DNA of 32,628 nt from Fidelibacterota bacterium (GTDB lineage: Bacteria; Fidelibacterota; Marinisomatia; Marinisomatales; SCKK01), in assembly GCA_022562455.1 (NCBI GenBank), contig JADFPG010000013.1, positions 1 through 32,628 on the forward strand, written 5' to 3'. The notes beneath the pieces were generated by a model. That model was not told the origin of the DNA and made no database searches. It saw only the letters and a program-made list of their open reading frames with translations. Of this stretch, positions 7,286 to 16,166 are shown piece after piece (position 1 is the stretch's first letter; the number at the start of each line of letters is the position of its first letter). The translations under genes and the position numbers were made by a program.

Positions 7286-8641
7286 TTAAAACAGTCTCTT
7301 AAATACAGATTCAACTGATTCTACTCCAATCAAGGTGATACCGGAAACTTTCCTTCTCATTTTGTTCACATTGGATGCAGGCCCAATAAATTCTTTAAAC
7401 CCAAGCCTCTTTGCTTCTTGTACACGTTTTTCAATATGTGATACTGCCCGCAGTTCTCCGCCTAATCCCACCTCGCCGGCAAGAACCATCCTGGAAGGGA
7501 GTGGTTTATCCCTTTGGCTCGAAGCAATTGCCGAAATGACCGCTAAGTCTACAGCCGGTTCATTTACACTCATTCCACCTACAAAATTAACAAACACATC
7601 TTTCGTGCTCATCAAGAGTCCTAATCTCTTCTCTAAAACAGCCAATAACATGGAAAGACGACGTGGAGCGAAACCTGTGACATTCCGCTGTGGAGTTCCG
7701 AAAGTGGCATTTGAAACCAGCGCTTGTACTTCAATCAAAATAGGACGGCTCCCTTCCATTGTAGGTACTACTACAGATCCTGCTATATCCGGATGACGTT
7801 CTGCTAAAAACAGCTCGGAAGGATTTTTTACTTCTTGTAACCCCCGGGTCGTCATCTCAAATACACCTATTTCATTTGTTGATCCAAACCGATTTTTCAC
7901 CGCTCTGAGAATTCGATAATCATGTCTGGTATCGCCTTCAAGATATAAAACCGTATCTACCATATGCTCCAACATCTTTGGTCCGGCAATCATCCCTTCT
8001 TTGGTAACATGTCCAATGATTATCCCTGTTAACCTTCTTTGCTTACAAATCTCTAAAATCTTCTGACCACATTCCCGAACCTGCCCAATAGAACCCGGAA
8101 GACTCTCCCCATGATCCGTGTATATTGTCTGGATAGAGTCAATCACGAGATATTTGAGATTTAGGAGGGATAAGTGCTCCATAATTCCTTCCCATCTGTT
8201 TTCACTTGTAAGATTCAAATTGTTGGAATTGATACCCAATCTTTTCGACCGTAGAGCAATCTGTTCTTCATTTTCTTCAGCAGAAACATACAGAACCGGA
8301 TCTTTTAATTTCGCAACCATCTGTAGCGCTAATGTTGATTTGCCTATGCCAGGATTTCCACCTAACAGCACGACACTTCCGGGTAAAAATCCGCCACCCA
8401 ACACCCTGTCTATTTCCGAAATTCCTGTCGGATTCCTTTTAATTTCACCGTGGTATAAAATATCTACTAGTGGTATTGTGGGTCGGGTTTCTACATCTCG
8501 CTTCTGCCTGTCTTTTTTAGAAATGGAGAATTCCTTTAAGGTACCCCACTCATTGCAGGTCGGACATTTACCATGCCATTTAGGATAATCAGACCCACAT
8601 TCAGAACAGAGATAAACTGTAATATTAGTGCTTTTAACCAT
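7286..8641 (-). CDS. radA: DNA repair protein RadA/Sms
   Basis: This branch-migration ATPase works with RecA in recombination repair and restart. Domains in order: a C4 zinc finger (Cys12, Cys15, Cys26, Cys29); a RecA-like ATPase with Walker A GGNPGIGKST at 94-103; the RadA-specific KNRFG motif at 249-253; and a C-terminal Lon-like domain. Its 451 residues are typical. It ends 229 bases before tgt and starts 117 bases after the large outer-membrane gene, so it may have its own promoter. A TTGACC box lies upstream but lacks a good -10. Confidence 0.97.
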   Translation of the reverse strand: MVKSTNITVYLCSECGSDYPKWHGKCPTCNEWGTLKEFSISKKDRQKRDVETRPTIPLVDILYHGEIKRNPTGISEIDRVLGGGFLPGSVVLLGGNPGIGKSTLALQMVAKLKDPVLYVSAEENEEQIALRSKRLGINSNNLNLTSENRWEGIMEHLSLLNLKYLVIDSIQTIYTDHGESLPGSIGQVRECGQKILEICKQRRLTGIIIGHVTKEGMIAGPKMLEHMVDTVLYLEGDTRHDYRILRAVKNRFGSTNEIGVFEMTTRGLQEVKNPSELFLAERHPDIAGSVVVPTMEGSRPILIEVQALVSNATFGTPQRNVTGFAPRRLSMLLAVLEKRLGLLMSTKDVFVNFVGGMSVNEPAVDLAVISAIASSQRDKPLPSRMVLAGEVGLGGELRAVSHIEKRVQEAKRLGFKEFIGPASNVNKMRRKVSGITLIGVESVESVFKRLF

Positions 8642-8758
8642 GATTAAGTAAATCGAAGTTCATTAACTCCCCGAGTAAAATCAAGGATAAAGCTGGTCAA
8701 TCAGGATAGATTATTCGCCAAAGATATCTGTAGAAGGAATTATTTTATAGACGAGGTT

Positions 8759-11700
8759 TTAGAGATCTGTTCCGAGGGAGAAGTAGTATTGTGGTTTTGA
8801 TGATCCTCTCATTTGATAGTCCCATGCCGTATCGATGCGAAGAAGGAAATAACCAAAGTTAATTCTGATCCCAATCCCATAACCGGCAATAATATCCTTA
8901 AACTCTCTCCGACCTGTGGTAAGCTTTTTATAGGTTTTGAGTTTTTCATCCCATGCTGCTCCAATATCAAAAAAGGCAACCCCACGAATGTTGCTGAATA
9001 TAATTCTCATGGGGAATCCCATATCAAGGTAGTTGACAAACGGAAAACGGAATTCAAAATTCGTTAATAATAATTTTCTCCCCACACGTTCAATAAATCG
9101 TGTACCTCTGACTGGGAGTGCATAAATCGAGAAGTAAAGATTTTGTAGAAAATCAGAACTGTCTTGTGCAAAAATAGTAAATTCATCCTCGTTAAATCTT
9201 CTCCCATCGTCTGGAATTCCATTCGTCTCCCCACTTCCAAAAATCCAATTTTCAATACCCCCAAGCAGAAACTTCTGTGGATTACTTCCAAAACTGTAAC
9301 CAGCCATTAAACGGAAGGCGATGTCATAATACCGGGAAAGTTTAAAATAGCGTCTACCGTCCAGCATTATTGTTTTAAAATCTATCTTATCCCTGTACAG
9401 ATTCACACTTTGGTTATATTGAAGCATTGCCCTCCACCCATCACTAGGCGCAGTAAATCCCCAGAGACTATTATCAAAGACCCAGTTAAGACGATATGTC
9501 CACAGGCGTAATGTATTATCTTCCTCAATTACGTAACCTCCTCTCTCTTGTAGCTCACGGAGTTGATGATTAATAAAATGATTCGTCAATCCAAATTCCA
9601 GTCGCTGAAACCGATTGAAAGGCCTGGAAACGGCAAAGTCCAAATTGTAGTGTCGAACTCTATAGAAATCAGCTTGGCTCACGGCAAAGAAGTCTGCTGT
9701 GTGAATTAGGGAGAATGCATAATCCTCTCGCCTTTTCAAATAATAATAGGCGACGTAGTAATCACTGTTCTCCAGGCTGATCTCAAATTGAGAGCCAAGA
9801 TATAATCGGTGATCTCCTAAAATATCGCTAAATGCAAATAAAGTGTATCCTTTATAGCCAAACGTATTGCTGAAACTTGCCTGTCCATTGACAAGGTCGA
9901 GAGTGAAACGTGTTTTATATGCGTGTGTTTTGTAACTCCCATCTGCATTTTTAAGATCTGAAATGGTAAGTGGCGTTTCAGGTTTGACTGTAGTTGAATC
10001 TATCTGTTGATTGTAATGAGAATACTCCGCTGCAAATATATATTTGGAAAAAGAGGCATCATCCCAATCTGACTGTTCACCAATTGTGCTGATTCCAGTC
10101 GAATTACTTAAAAGTGCATCTAATCCTTGATCTACTTCCCTGTTTTTTATGAAATTTGATTTGGTGACCTCTTTTTCTTCCAATTCCAAAGGATTGACGA
10201 TGGAATAAATATCCCATCCTATGCCTGAGTATCCTGAGAAATATAGTTTCTTGTCATCGGTAGACCAGCTTAACTGAAAAATTCCCGTTAAAACATTGCT
10301 GACTGCTTTGGGGGGTTCACTTAGGTTGTTAAGATCTTGGATATAAAGATTCCAGACCCCATTCCTATCCGCCGTATAGGCAATGGAATTTGTTGTATGA
10401 GACCAGACAGGTGAGTTTTCATCATAGGGCGTAGCTGTGATTCGCTCTATATTGTCTGAATTGACATCGATTACGTAAATATCAGTGTGTTTAAAGTCAT
10501 GGTTCTGCATGGCAAAACCATCCGGTTCACGATCAAATGCCCCTCTATTCGATACGAATGCTATTTTATCCCCGTCTGATGACCACGATGGTTCGAAATC
10601 GGAAAATGTGTCTTCGGTTAGATTTTTTAAGACTTTGGTTTTTAAATGATAAAGGTAAATGTCGCTTGCTTTACCCTTATTCCCAACAAAGGCAATTCTA
10701 TTCCCATCCGGACTCCAAACCGCAGAAAATATTCCATCTAAATCGAATGAAATTTTTTCGGTTTTACCCGATTTGACATTCAACAGATAAAGAGCATCTG
10801 ATTTTCCTGCCTTTGCTGCGAATGTGATCCGTTTACCATCGGGTGACCAACTTATTCCTGGTTGTAGCCACTTTAACTCCTCAAAGTCAGGAGTTCGATT
10901 TCCTTTCACTACTTTTTTAATTTCCTTCCCATCCGAGGCAGAGATTAGAAAAATATCAGAGTAACCATCTCTATCGGTTAAAATGGCAATTTTACTGCCA
11001 TCGGGTGAAATAGCTGGGGAAATATTGAAGTAATTCCTCAGCTCCTCATGGTTGGTAATTTTATTAGCAAAATCTTCTAATTCATCTCTGCCAGCAATAT
11101 CCGGCCAATATTCTTTTTTCAAATATTTTTTCCATTGTTTGGATAAGTCCTTAAAATCCATTCCCGTAGAGCGTTGTAATCCCTTTTCAACATTTTGTGA
11201 ATTCTTGATATTTCTTATTATTTCCCCGATTTTCTCCCACCCATATTTTTCAGCAATAAATCTCCAAACTGAATGACCTCCCCAATATGCCATGAAATAA
11301 TCCAATTCCCTGATATTGGGAATTCTGTTGTGAACGGCTATATCCCGCATCAACATATCAACCTGAGTATCCCATTCTTTGGATAAATATTCCGCTAGAC
11401 CTTCACTCATCCACAGGGGAAGATTGACCTGAACTCTATTCGCTATGGCGCTCTGCATTGACCCCCCATAAATCATATCATTGATCATACCATGAACAAG
11501 CTCATGGTGAATGACATGCCGGAATTGCTCATAAGAACCCTCAAATGGGACGACTACCCGGTTCTTAAATAATTCTGTGACACCACCTACACCTTCCGGC
11601 ATATACGGATCTATTATGTTTGTCTGCTGAAAATCATTATGAGATAAATATAATATAATGGAAATACGCTTATGGAGTGTCCAGTTCAAATGCCTGGAAA

Positions 11701-11911
11701 TTTGCGAATATGCATCCTCAGCTATCTTGGAGGTAAATTCTGCTATTGGTTTACCACCTTCATAAAAATAAATATCAAAATTTGGTGTTTGAATATATTC
11801 CCATTCAAAGATACGGTATTGGACTTTATTCTTGCCAAAACTTTGTGCTTGTGTACCAGACACAAATAAGAGGGTAATAAATATGAAAAAATATATTGAG
11901 TTCTGTTTCAT
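8759..11911 (-). CDS. exported peptidase-like / PD40 propeller / outer-membrane barrel protein
   Basis: This large envelope protein has a signal peptide (1-22, ending TQA before QSF). Residues 30-270 look like a gluzincin (peptidase MA-like) domain with HELVH at 136-140 and a third-ligand motif WMSEGLAEY (Glu170), so the zinc site appears intact. Residues about 297-610 carry six TolB/DPP-IV-like PD40 repeats of the form WSPDGxxIAFxxxxxGxxDIYxxD. From about 640 to 1050 the sequence alternates aromatic-rich strands typical of a BamA/surface-antigen barrel, ending FSLGTDL. It probably sits in the outer membrane with the propeller in the periplasm. Similar three-part proteins are known in FCB genomes, but I know of no established role. 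It precedes radA and has a good promoter upstream. Confidence 0.8.
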   Translation of the reverse strand: MKQNSIYFFIFITLLFVSGTQAQSFGKNKVQYRIFEWEYIQTPNFDIYFYEGGKPIAEFTSKIAEDAYSQISRHLNWTLHKRISIILYLSHNDFQQTNIIDPYMPEGVGGVTELFKNRVVVPFEGSYEQFRHVIHHELVHGMINDMIYGGSMQSAIANRVQVNLPLWMSEGLAEYLSKEWDTQVDMLMRDIAVHNRIPNIRELDYFMAYWGGHSVWRFIAEKYGWEKIGEIIRNIKNSQNVEKGLQRSTGMDFKDLSKQWKKYLKKEYWPDIAGRDELEDFANKITNHEELRNYFNISPAISPDGSKIAILTDRDGYSDIFLISASDGKEIKKVVKGNRTPDFEELKWLQPGISWSPDGKRITFAAKAGKSDALYLLNVKSGKTEKISFDLDGIFSAVWSPDGNRIAFVGNKGKASDIYLYHLKTKVLKNLTEDTFSDFEPSWSSDGDKIAFVSNRGAFDREPDGFAMQNHDFKHTDIYVIDVNSDNIERITATPYDENSPVWSHTTNSIAYTADRNGVWNLYIQDLNNLSEPPKAVSNVLTGIFQLSWSTDDKKLYFSGYSGIGWDIYSIVNPLELEEKEVTKSNFIKNREVDQGLDALLSNSTGISTIGEQSDWDDASFSKYIFAAEYSHYNQQIDSTTVKPETPLTISDLKNADGSYKTHAYKTRFTLDLVNGQASFSNTFGYKGYTLFAFSDILGDHRLYLGSQFEISLENSDYYVAYYYLKRREDYAFSLIHTADFFAVSQADFYRVRHYNLDFAVSRPFNRFQRLEFGLTNHFINHQLRELQERGGYVIEEDNTLRLWTYRLNWVFDNSLWGFTAPSDGWRAMLQYNQSVNLYRDKIDFKTIMLDGRRYFKLSRYYDIAFRLMAGYSFGSNPQKFLLGGIENWIFGSGETNGIPDDGRRFNEDEFTIFAQDSSDFLQNLYFSIYALPVRGTRFIERVGRKLLLTNFEFRFPFVNYLDMGFPMRIIFSNIRGVAFFDIGAAWDEKLKTYKKLTTGRREFKDIIAGYGIGIRINFGYFLLRIDTAWDYQMRGSSKPQYYFSLGTDL

Positions 11912-11968
11912 ACTTTTACTACAAGTATTTTACTTTAGAGTTCCTTAACAATTTGTATACTACTCGAC

Positions 11969-11997
11969 AAAATAGATAAAAATACTTATTAAGTCAA
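11969..11997 (-). promoter_or_regulatory. sigma-70-like promoter for the large outer-membrane gene
   Basis: On the minus strand a -35 TTGACT (11992-11997) and a -10 TATTTT (11969-11974) are separated by exactly 17 bases. They lie about 58 bases upstream of the ATG at 11911. This is the best promoter-like match seen in the window. Confidence 0.45.
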
Positions 11998-12064
11998 TAC
12001 AGGTTTTTCATTTTTTTCATTAGACAATTTCTGAGCAGAAAGGTTAATCCGGATTGAGAAAGTG

Positions 12065-12120
12065 GTTATTGGTGAGTGCCTGCCCGCCTTTGGCGGGGTA
12101 AATGGAAACTGGTGAGTGGT
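12065..12120. repeat. GGTGAGT repeat interrupted by a GCCTGCCC hairpin
   Basis: ATTGGTGAGT is followed by GCCTGCCCGCCTTTGGCGGG, then GTAA and, after a few bases, ACTGGTGAGTGGT. The stem CCCGCC/GGCGGG spans 12083-12097. The arrangement is the same as at 21506-21566, where a different hairpin occupies the same place. Confidence 0.6.
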
Positions 12121-12200
12121 GCATGTCCCATAGAGAGGAATCCCAATGCTTCGGGACCAATCTCAAGATCCTTCGGAATAACCCATCTCTCTTTTCCTTA

Positions 12201-12238
12201 GCCTGCCTGTCCGTCGTAATGGTAGTGTAGACGGGCGC
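12201..12238. repeat. GCCTGCC-family hairpin
   Basis: It begins GCCTGCCTGTCCGTC, has a loop of about 14 bases, and returns as GACGGGCGC. It shares its opening word with the other GCCTGCC palindromes in the window. Confidence 0.45.
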
Positions 12239-12242
12239 CTTC

Positions 12243-12274
12243 CTGCCCCGTAGGGAGCTTGTGACCGTACGGGG
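12243..12274. repeat. GCCTGCC-family hairpin with CCCCGTA arms
   Basis: The arms CCCCGTA (12246-12252) and TACGGGG (12268-12274) are perfect. The interior GGGAGCTTGTGACCG parallels that of the copy at 21522-21551, whose arms are CCCTGTA/TACAGGG. The matched changes in both arms of that pair argue for a structured element. Confidence 0.6.
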
Positions 12275-12365
12275 AGCTTAAGCCTGAATAGTTACAATAT
12301 TATTATCGAACGGGGAAATATTTTTGTTTGCGCATCGGAGAAACTATTTGGTAAGTTAGCAAGTT

Positions 12366-13097
12366 GTGAAGCATCCACTCTATTTCATCTCAGATATACA
12401 TTTAAGGCTAACCATTTCAGAAATTGAAAAGGAAAAACGACGTCATCTTAAAAATTTTATCAATCATGTTCAGGAAAAAAACGGCTCTTTATTTATTGTG
12501 GGCGATCTTTTCGATTTCTGGTTTGAATACAATTACGTGATACCAAAAGCATATTTTGATGTATTAGCTACACTGCACGAAGCCAAGAAAAATGGATTAG
12601 ACATCTATTACATTCCGGGAAATCACGATTTTTGGGTAAAAGACTTTGCCAGCGAAACGCTATTCACTCAAATTTATCCTGATGGGTTTACCTTGGAATG
12701 TCAGGGAAAAAAGTTTTTTATTACTCATGGTGATGGACTTCTATCACGGGATCGGGGATACCGTATTTTTAAAAAAATTATCACATCGAGATTTTTTATA
12801 TTTCTATTTCACTGGGTCCATCCCGATTTGGGGTACAAGTTTGCCCATTGGTTCTCAAGGCGAAGTCGTCATTATGAACATCCGGAAGAATATAATATTG
12901 CTGTAATATCGGAACTAACGGAATACGCCAACAACCATTTTCAGAATGGTATAGATTACTTTATCACAGGTCATTATCACCAGACAAAAGAAGTAGACAC
13001 AGATAACGGAAAATTAATTGTATTGGGAGACTGGATTTCATACAGATCCTTTGGCTATTTCGACGGAGAAGAATTATCCTTAAATTATTGGAGGTAG
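12366..13097 (+). CDS. lpxH: UDP-2,3-diacylglucosamine diphosphatase
   Basis: This metallophosphoesterase hydrolyses UDP-2,3-diacylglucosamine to lipid X and UMP in lipid A synthesis, at the cytoplasmic face of the inner membrane. The dinuclear metal site is complete: Asp10 and His12 in SDIHL, Asp47 in GDLFDFWFEY, Asn86 and His87 in GNHD, His121 in THGDG, and His203/His205 in TGHYHQ. Its 243 residues and the GDWISY ending match the Bacteroidota-style LpxH. The start is a GTG; no strong ribosome site is seen. The lipoprotein pair follows on the same strand after 130 bases. Confidence 0.9.
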   Translation: MKHPLYFISDIHLRLTISEIEKEKRRHLKNFINHVQEKNGSLFIVGDLFDFWFEYNYVIPKAYFDVLATLHEAKKNGLDIYYIPGNHDFWVKDFASETLFTQIYPDGFTLECQGKKFFITHGDGLLSRDRGYRIFKKIITSRFFIFLFHWVHPDLGYKFAHWFSRRSRHYEHPEEYNIAVISELTEYANNHFQNGIDYFITGHYHQTKEVDTDNGKLIVLGDWISYRSFGYFDGEELSLNYWR

Positions 13098-13227
13098 ATG
13101 AAAAGATATTTTAACATAAATGATATCGATCAAAAAAATATTCTTTTTGAAAAACCAATGAATATCTGCGGGATCTCATCCCGATGCATCGGGAGAGTCT
13201 GTAGCCCTTGGAAATCAGGTTAAATTC
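13098..13227. other. spacer between lpxH and the lipoprotein pair
   Basis: An AT-rich spacer with a perfect 16-base palindrome TCCCGATGCATCGGGA at 13179-13194. This is a variant of the TCCCGAAGCTTCGGGA family with both half-sites changed symmetrically. Confidence 0.6.
13179..13194. repeat. perfect palindrome TCCCGATGCATCGGGA
   Basis: This is a 16-base perfect palindrome between lpxH and the downstream lipoprotein gene. It differs from the 16004-16021 copy only in the central AAGCTT versus ATGCAT, a change that keeps the symmetry. Confidence 0.75.
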
Positions 13228-14394
13228 ATGCTGAATTCAATAAAACCTACAGTCACCCGCCGGTTATTAACTCTACTTTTTTCTGTTTTTATTCTATGGA
13301 CATTTTCATCCTGTTCATTAATCAAGAGATTCTTTCCTAAAAAAGAAGTGGGAATATCACTTGGTTCGGTAGAAGAACTTCGACTCCAATATTTAAATGG
13401 AGATATCGACGCCCTCGAAGAGCTGATTGCTATTTATGAGGATGAGAATCAACCCCTGGACATCCGGGTTTTCGCTGTCCGTGCCATTGGTGAAAGCCGC
13501 CATCCTCTTGCGTTGGAATCCCTATCAAATTATGTGAGAGAAGCGGAAGCTTTAGATCTTGATTTGATGCTGGTCAGTGTAGATGTATTAGGGGACTTTC
13601 AGGACGACCCCAGAGCCTCAGAAGCGCTAATGGAATCCATTTTTACCATTGACGAAAAATTAAGGGGATTACAGGCAGTCGTATTCAAAAGTTTAGCTAA
13701 TGTAAGAGCGGAAGACCAGGTTTTGGCGCTGTTAGACATCTATGAAAAAAGTCGAGCTGCCTATTATAACAGTGCTCTCATGGTCTCTAAAACGCTGGGG
13801 AAAATGAATAAGGATGAGGTGATTCCCATTTTAGTATTTATTTCCAACGATGCGTCTCTTGAAATAAAAATCCGGAACAGAGCAATTGACATTCTTGCCC
13901 AGAAAAAGGATAGTCCGGAAGTAGTAGCTATGTTTGTTGAAATGCTGACAGACCCTTCAACAGAAGCAAGAATCAGGGATTTCGCTCTCAGGACGATGAA
14001 AGATATTAAAGAGGAACGCTTGATTCTCGCATTGCTTGAAACCTATAACCTGGGACAAAGCTCATATTATTCACTATTGAATACCCTTTTGGATGCCTTG
14101 GGTAAATTTGATGATCCTGCAGTGAAACCTGCGTTGGTAGAAATGGCGCTATCTGAAAGTATTCCCCAATACTTGCGAATTAAAGCCATTAAAAATCTTG
14201 GAAATTTTAAAGACCCTACCCTTTTTGCTCAAATCATTCCCATGCTGGAAGAACCGGATAATTACCAATACTACCCTCATATAATCGATCTTGCCGAACG
14301 CCTTGGAGTTACCGAAGAATACAAAGATGAGATAAAAGCGGCCGCGCTGGTGGCACAGGAAAAAGCACTCGAACAGAAAAAGTCGGAAGAATGA
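13228..14394 (+). CDS. HEAT-like repeat lipoprotein
   Basis: A lipoprotein of 388 residues. The signal segment 12-28 ends in a lipobox TFSSC with the lipidated Cys29. Most of the rest is helical repeat sequence with units such as DIRVFAVRAIGES, EIKIRNRAIDILAQK, EARIRDFALRTMKDI and QYLRIKAIKNLGNF. This is the pattern of HEAT or PBS-lyase-like repeats used for protein binding. No catalytic motif is visible. Its stop overlaps the start of the next lipoprotein by 4 bases (ATGA), so the two are probably made together and may form an envelope complex. Function unknown. Confidence 0.8.
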   Translation: MLNSIKPTVTRRLLTLLFSVFILWTFSSCSLIKRFFPKKEVGISLGSVEELRLQYLNGDIDALEELIAIYEDENQPLDIRVFAVRAIGESRHPLALESLSNYVREAEALDLDLMLVSVDVLGDFQDDPRASEALMESIFTIDEKLRGLQAVVFKSLANVRAEDQVLALLDIYEKSRAAYYNSALMVSKTLGKMNKDEVIPILVFISNDASLEIKIRNRAIDILAQKKDSPEVVAMFVEMLTDPSTEARIRDFALRTMKDIKEERLILALLETYNLGQSSYYSLLNTLLDALGKFDDPAVKPALVEMALSESIPQYLRIKAIKNLGNFKDPTLFAQIIPMLEEPDNYQYYPHIIDLAERLGVTEEYKDEIKAAALVAQEKALEQKKSEE

Positions 14395-15986
14395 GAATTC
14401 CTTCCTATACTCGTATATTACTCTGTTTTTCAGCAGTAGCCGTATTCAGTTGTGGAGGAAAGAAACCCAAACCCACACCTATTACTCCTTTCGCTATTCC
14501 TGAAGCGGGCAAAGCTGCTATATCTGCTTTTCCGGAAGGGAAAATTGATTTTTTCCCATTAGCAGAAAGAGCTCGAAATGATATTGTTAACTTAATTAAA
14601 CTTTCTGATAGCCGTGTAGATGGGACATTCACGGCTATGGAAGACGGAGTTCTATCTGAGGAAGAAAATAAAGAATTAGTGGAAATCCAGAATCAGGAGA
14701 TCGCCACTTACCAAGACTTAATAACAACATTAGATTCCTTTCTACAATTTGTTCCGGAAGGAGGGGAAGTTGACCAGAACCTCACGAAAGGACGGGAAAG
14801 TCTTGTGGCAAAATACGAATCTTATTTCAGGTCATTTGATGCAGGGCTGACAGACCAATCCTTAGATCCCTTGGAAAAAACAGCGATAGAATCCAATGCC
14901 CGTAGTCTTATCAACGAACTGCAATTTATAGAATCTTTTCTTCCTCTCCCTTTTGATAGTCTTTTGGTGGGACCCACATTTGTTATAGAAGCAGACTCAG
15001 TGGATCTCTTTTTTGAAGTGGTGAGAGACATCGAAGAAATGACCAAAGAATTGGAAGAACTCCGTATGACGGTTGAACAATTCCGGAGGGCAAAAGGAGA
15101 GATGGAAACTTTCCTTAATCGTGAAAAGTTATTAAAAGATCAACTGGAAGAAAATCAAGTTGAAATTCAAAAACTTTACGCAGAACTGGATACCACCCGA
15201 GCCGATCAAAGAGAAGAATTTGATCTACTCGATAAAAGAATTTTATCGGAGACGGAAACGTTAAGCCGTCAAATAAGACAGATGGATGAAGATATCAGAA
15301 CTGATATCTCAGAGTTAGCCATCGATATAGCTGACAGCATTTCTTCTCAAAAGTCAGAATCGGATTCTCTCTTTTTTTCCGTGGGCACAAATCTGGAATT
15401 TATGCGTGAAGAGATCGATTCTATAAAAGGGTTAGTCCGTTACTATGATATCGCTGAAAAAGGACTACCGATAATAGATGAAGAAGTGTTAAACATTCTC
15501 AAGCTCCCTACCCTTCGGCATAAATTAACTCTCAAGAACGGCACGATTGTCATTGGCTTGATATTAGCGGAAAATATGGACATAATAATCATGCAGACAA
15601 CCATTGGAAAATTAGTCATCGAAAAGGATTTTATCGCAAAATATAACGAGAAAGAATTTCCGGGTCCCAAGGTAGTATTTGAGGGAGATTATAAAGTTCA
15701 GGAATATGCAGACCGGGAAGAATTCATCGGCTGGGTAAAGAATGTTGGATTAAAGCGAGCAGATTTTGTGAAAATATCCTTTTTTCTCTGGGGAGCTACA
15801 ACCGATCCTGTAGGAGTCGGTTCGGCACTTGTAGACGGCAACGTTGTAAAATTTGCCACAGGCGTCATCAGCGACGCTTCCATCGAGCCGGAAATGACAG
15901 CCAGATACCGCGTAGTCGTGGAAAAGCAACCCGGAATAAAGGTAGCTTACAGAACGAATACGGTGAAATGGCGGGAGTATAAATAG
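14391..15986 (+). CDS. lipoprotein with coiled coil, Sm-like segment and FxLYD-like C-terminus
   Basis: A 531-residue lipoprotein with lipobox VFSC (Cys21). After a helical region (40-190), residues about 205-350 form a strong coiled coil rich in Glu, Leu, Lys and Gln. Residues about 378-415 read LKNGTIVIG...TIGKLVIEKDFI, which resembles the short Sm-like beta domain seen in many FCB envelope proteins. Residues about 440-512 (FIGWVKNVG, GVGSALVDGN, SIEPEMTARYRVVV) resemble an FxLYD domain. These domain calls are by eye. It is translationally coupled to the HEAT lipoprotein. A structural or scaffolding role in the periplasm is plausible. I do not recognise the family. Confidence 0.75.
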   Translation: MRIPSYTRILLCFSAVAVFSCGGKKPKPTPITPFAIPEAGKAAISAFPEGKIDFFPLAERARNDIVNLIKLSDSRVDGTFTAMEDGVLSEEENKELVEIQNQEIATYQDLITTLDSFLQFVPEGGEVDQNLTKGRESLVAKYESYFRSFDAGLTDQSLDPLEKTAIESNARSLINELQFIESFLPLPFDSLLVGPTFVIEADSVDLFFEVVRDIEEMTKELEELRMTVEQFRRAKGEMETFLNREKLLKDQLEENQVEIQKLYAELDTTRADQREEFDLLDKRILSETETLSRQIRQMDEDIRTDISELAIDIADSISSQKSESDSLFFSVGTNLEFMREEIDSIKGLVRYYDIAEKGLPIIDEEVLNILKLPTLRHKLTLKNGTIVIGLILAENMDIIIMQTTIGKLVIEKDFIAKYNEKEFPGPKVVFEGDYKVQEYADREEFIGWVKNVGLKRADFVKISFFLWGATTDPVGVGSALVDGNVVKFATGVISDASIEPEMTARYRVVVEKQPGIKVAYRTNTVKWREYK

Positions 15987-16003
15987 AGTCTGTTTATAAG
16001 GTT

Positions 16004-16021
16004 ATCCCGAAGCTTCGGGAT
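16004..16021. repeat. perfect palindrome ATCCCGAAGCTTCGGGAT
   Basis: An 18-base perfect palindrome and the cleanest copy of the family also found at 1304, 12127 (degenerate), 13179 and 17432 (degenerate). Confidence 0.8.
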
Positions 16022-16029
16022 GAGACTAA

Positions 16030-16049
16030 ACCACAGTTTCAACTGTGGT
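16030..16049. terminator. possible bidirectional hairpin terminator
   Basis: Arms ACCACAGT and ACTGTGGT are separated by a TTCA loop in a convergent gene junction. The position suits a terminator, but the missing T-tract makes this weak. Confidence 0.3.
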
Positions 16050-16166
16050 GATAAAGATATACTATACACAGCGTCATGAGGATATGCGATTAACCGTTTC
16101 TCCCAGGGATCCCTTGGTAACCGGTTTATAAAAATAAAAATCCAACGTTAAAAGCCACCGAACAGG

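Larger units (their letters stand above)
11912..12365. other. 454-base divergent intergenic region with stacked palindromes
   Basis: This spacer lies between the outer-membrane gene and lpxH. It contains a candidate promoter for the minus-strand gene (11969-11997), then GGTGAGT-type repeats interrupted by a GC-rich hairpin (12071-12120), a degenerate TCCCAATGCTTCGGGA copy near 12127, a CCTGCCTGTCCGTC hairpin near 12201-12238, and a CCCCGTA/TACGGGG hairpin at 12246-12274. No open frame of interest is present. Confidence 0.6.
15987..16166. other. convergent intergenic region with two hairpins
   Basis: This lies between the convergent lipoprotein and aminotransferase genes. It holds an 18-base perfect palindrome at 16004-16021 and a second hairpin at 16030-16049. 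Either may end transcription from one or both sides, but neither is followed by a T-tract. Confidence 0.5.

Noticed and set aside
7335-7796. long plus-strand frame opposite radA
   Set aside because: It is the shadow of radA, which has complete family motifs on the minus strand.
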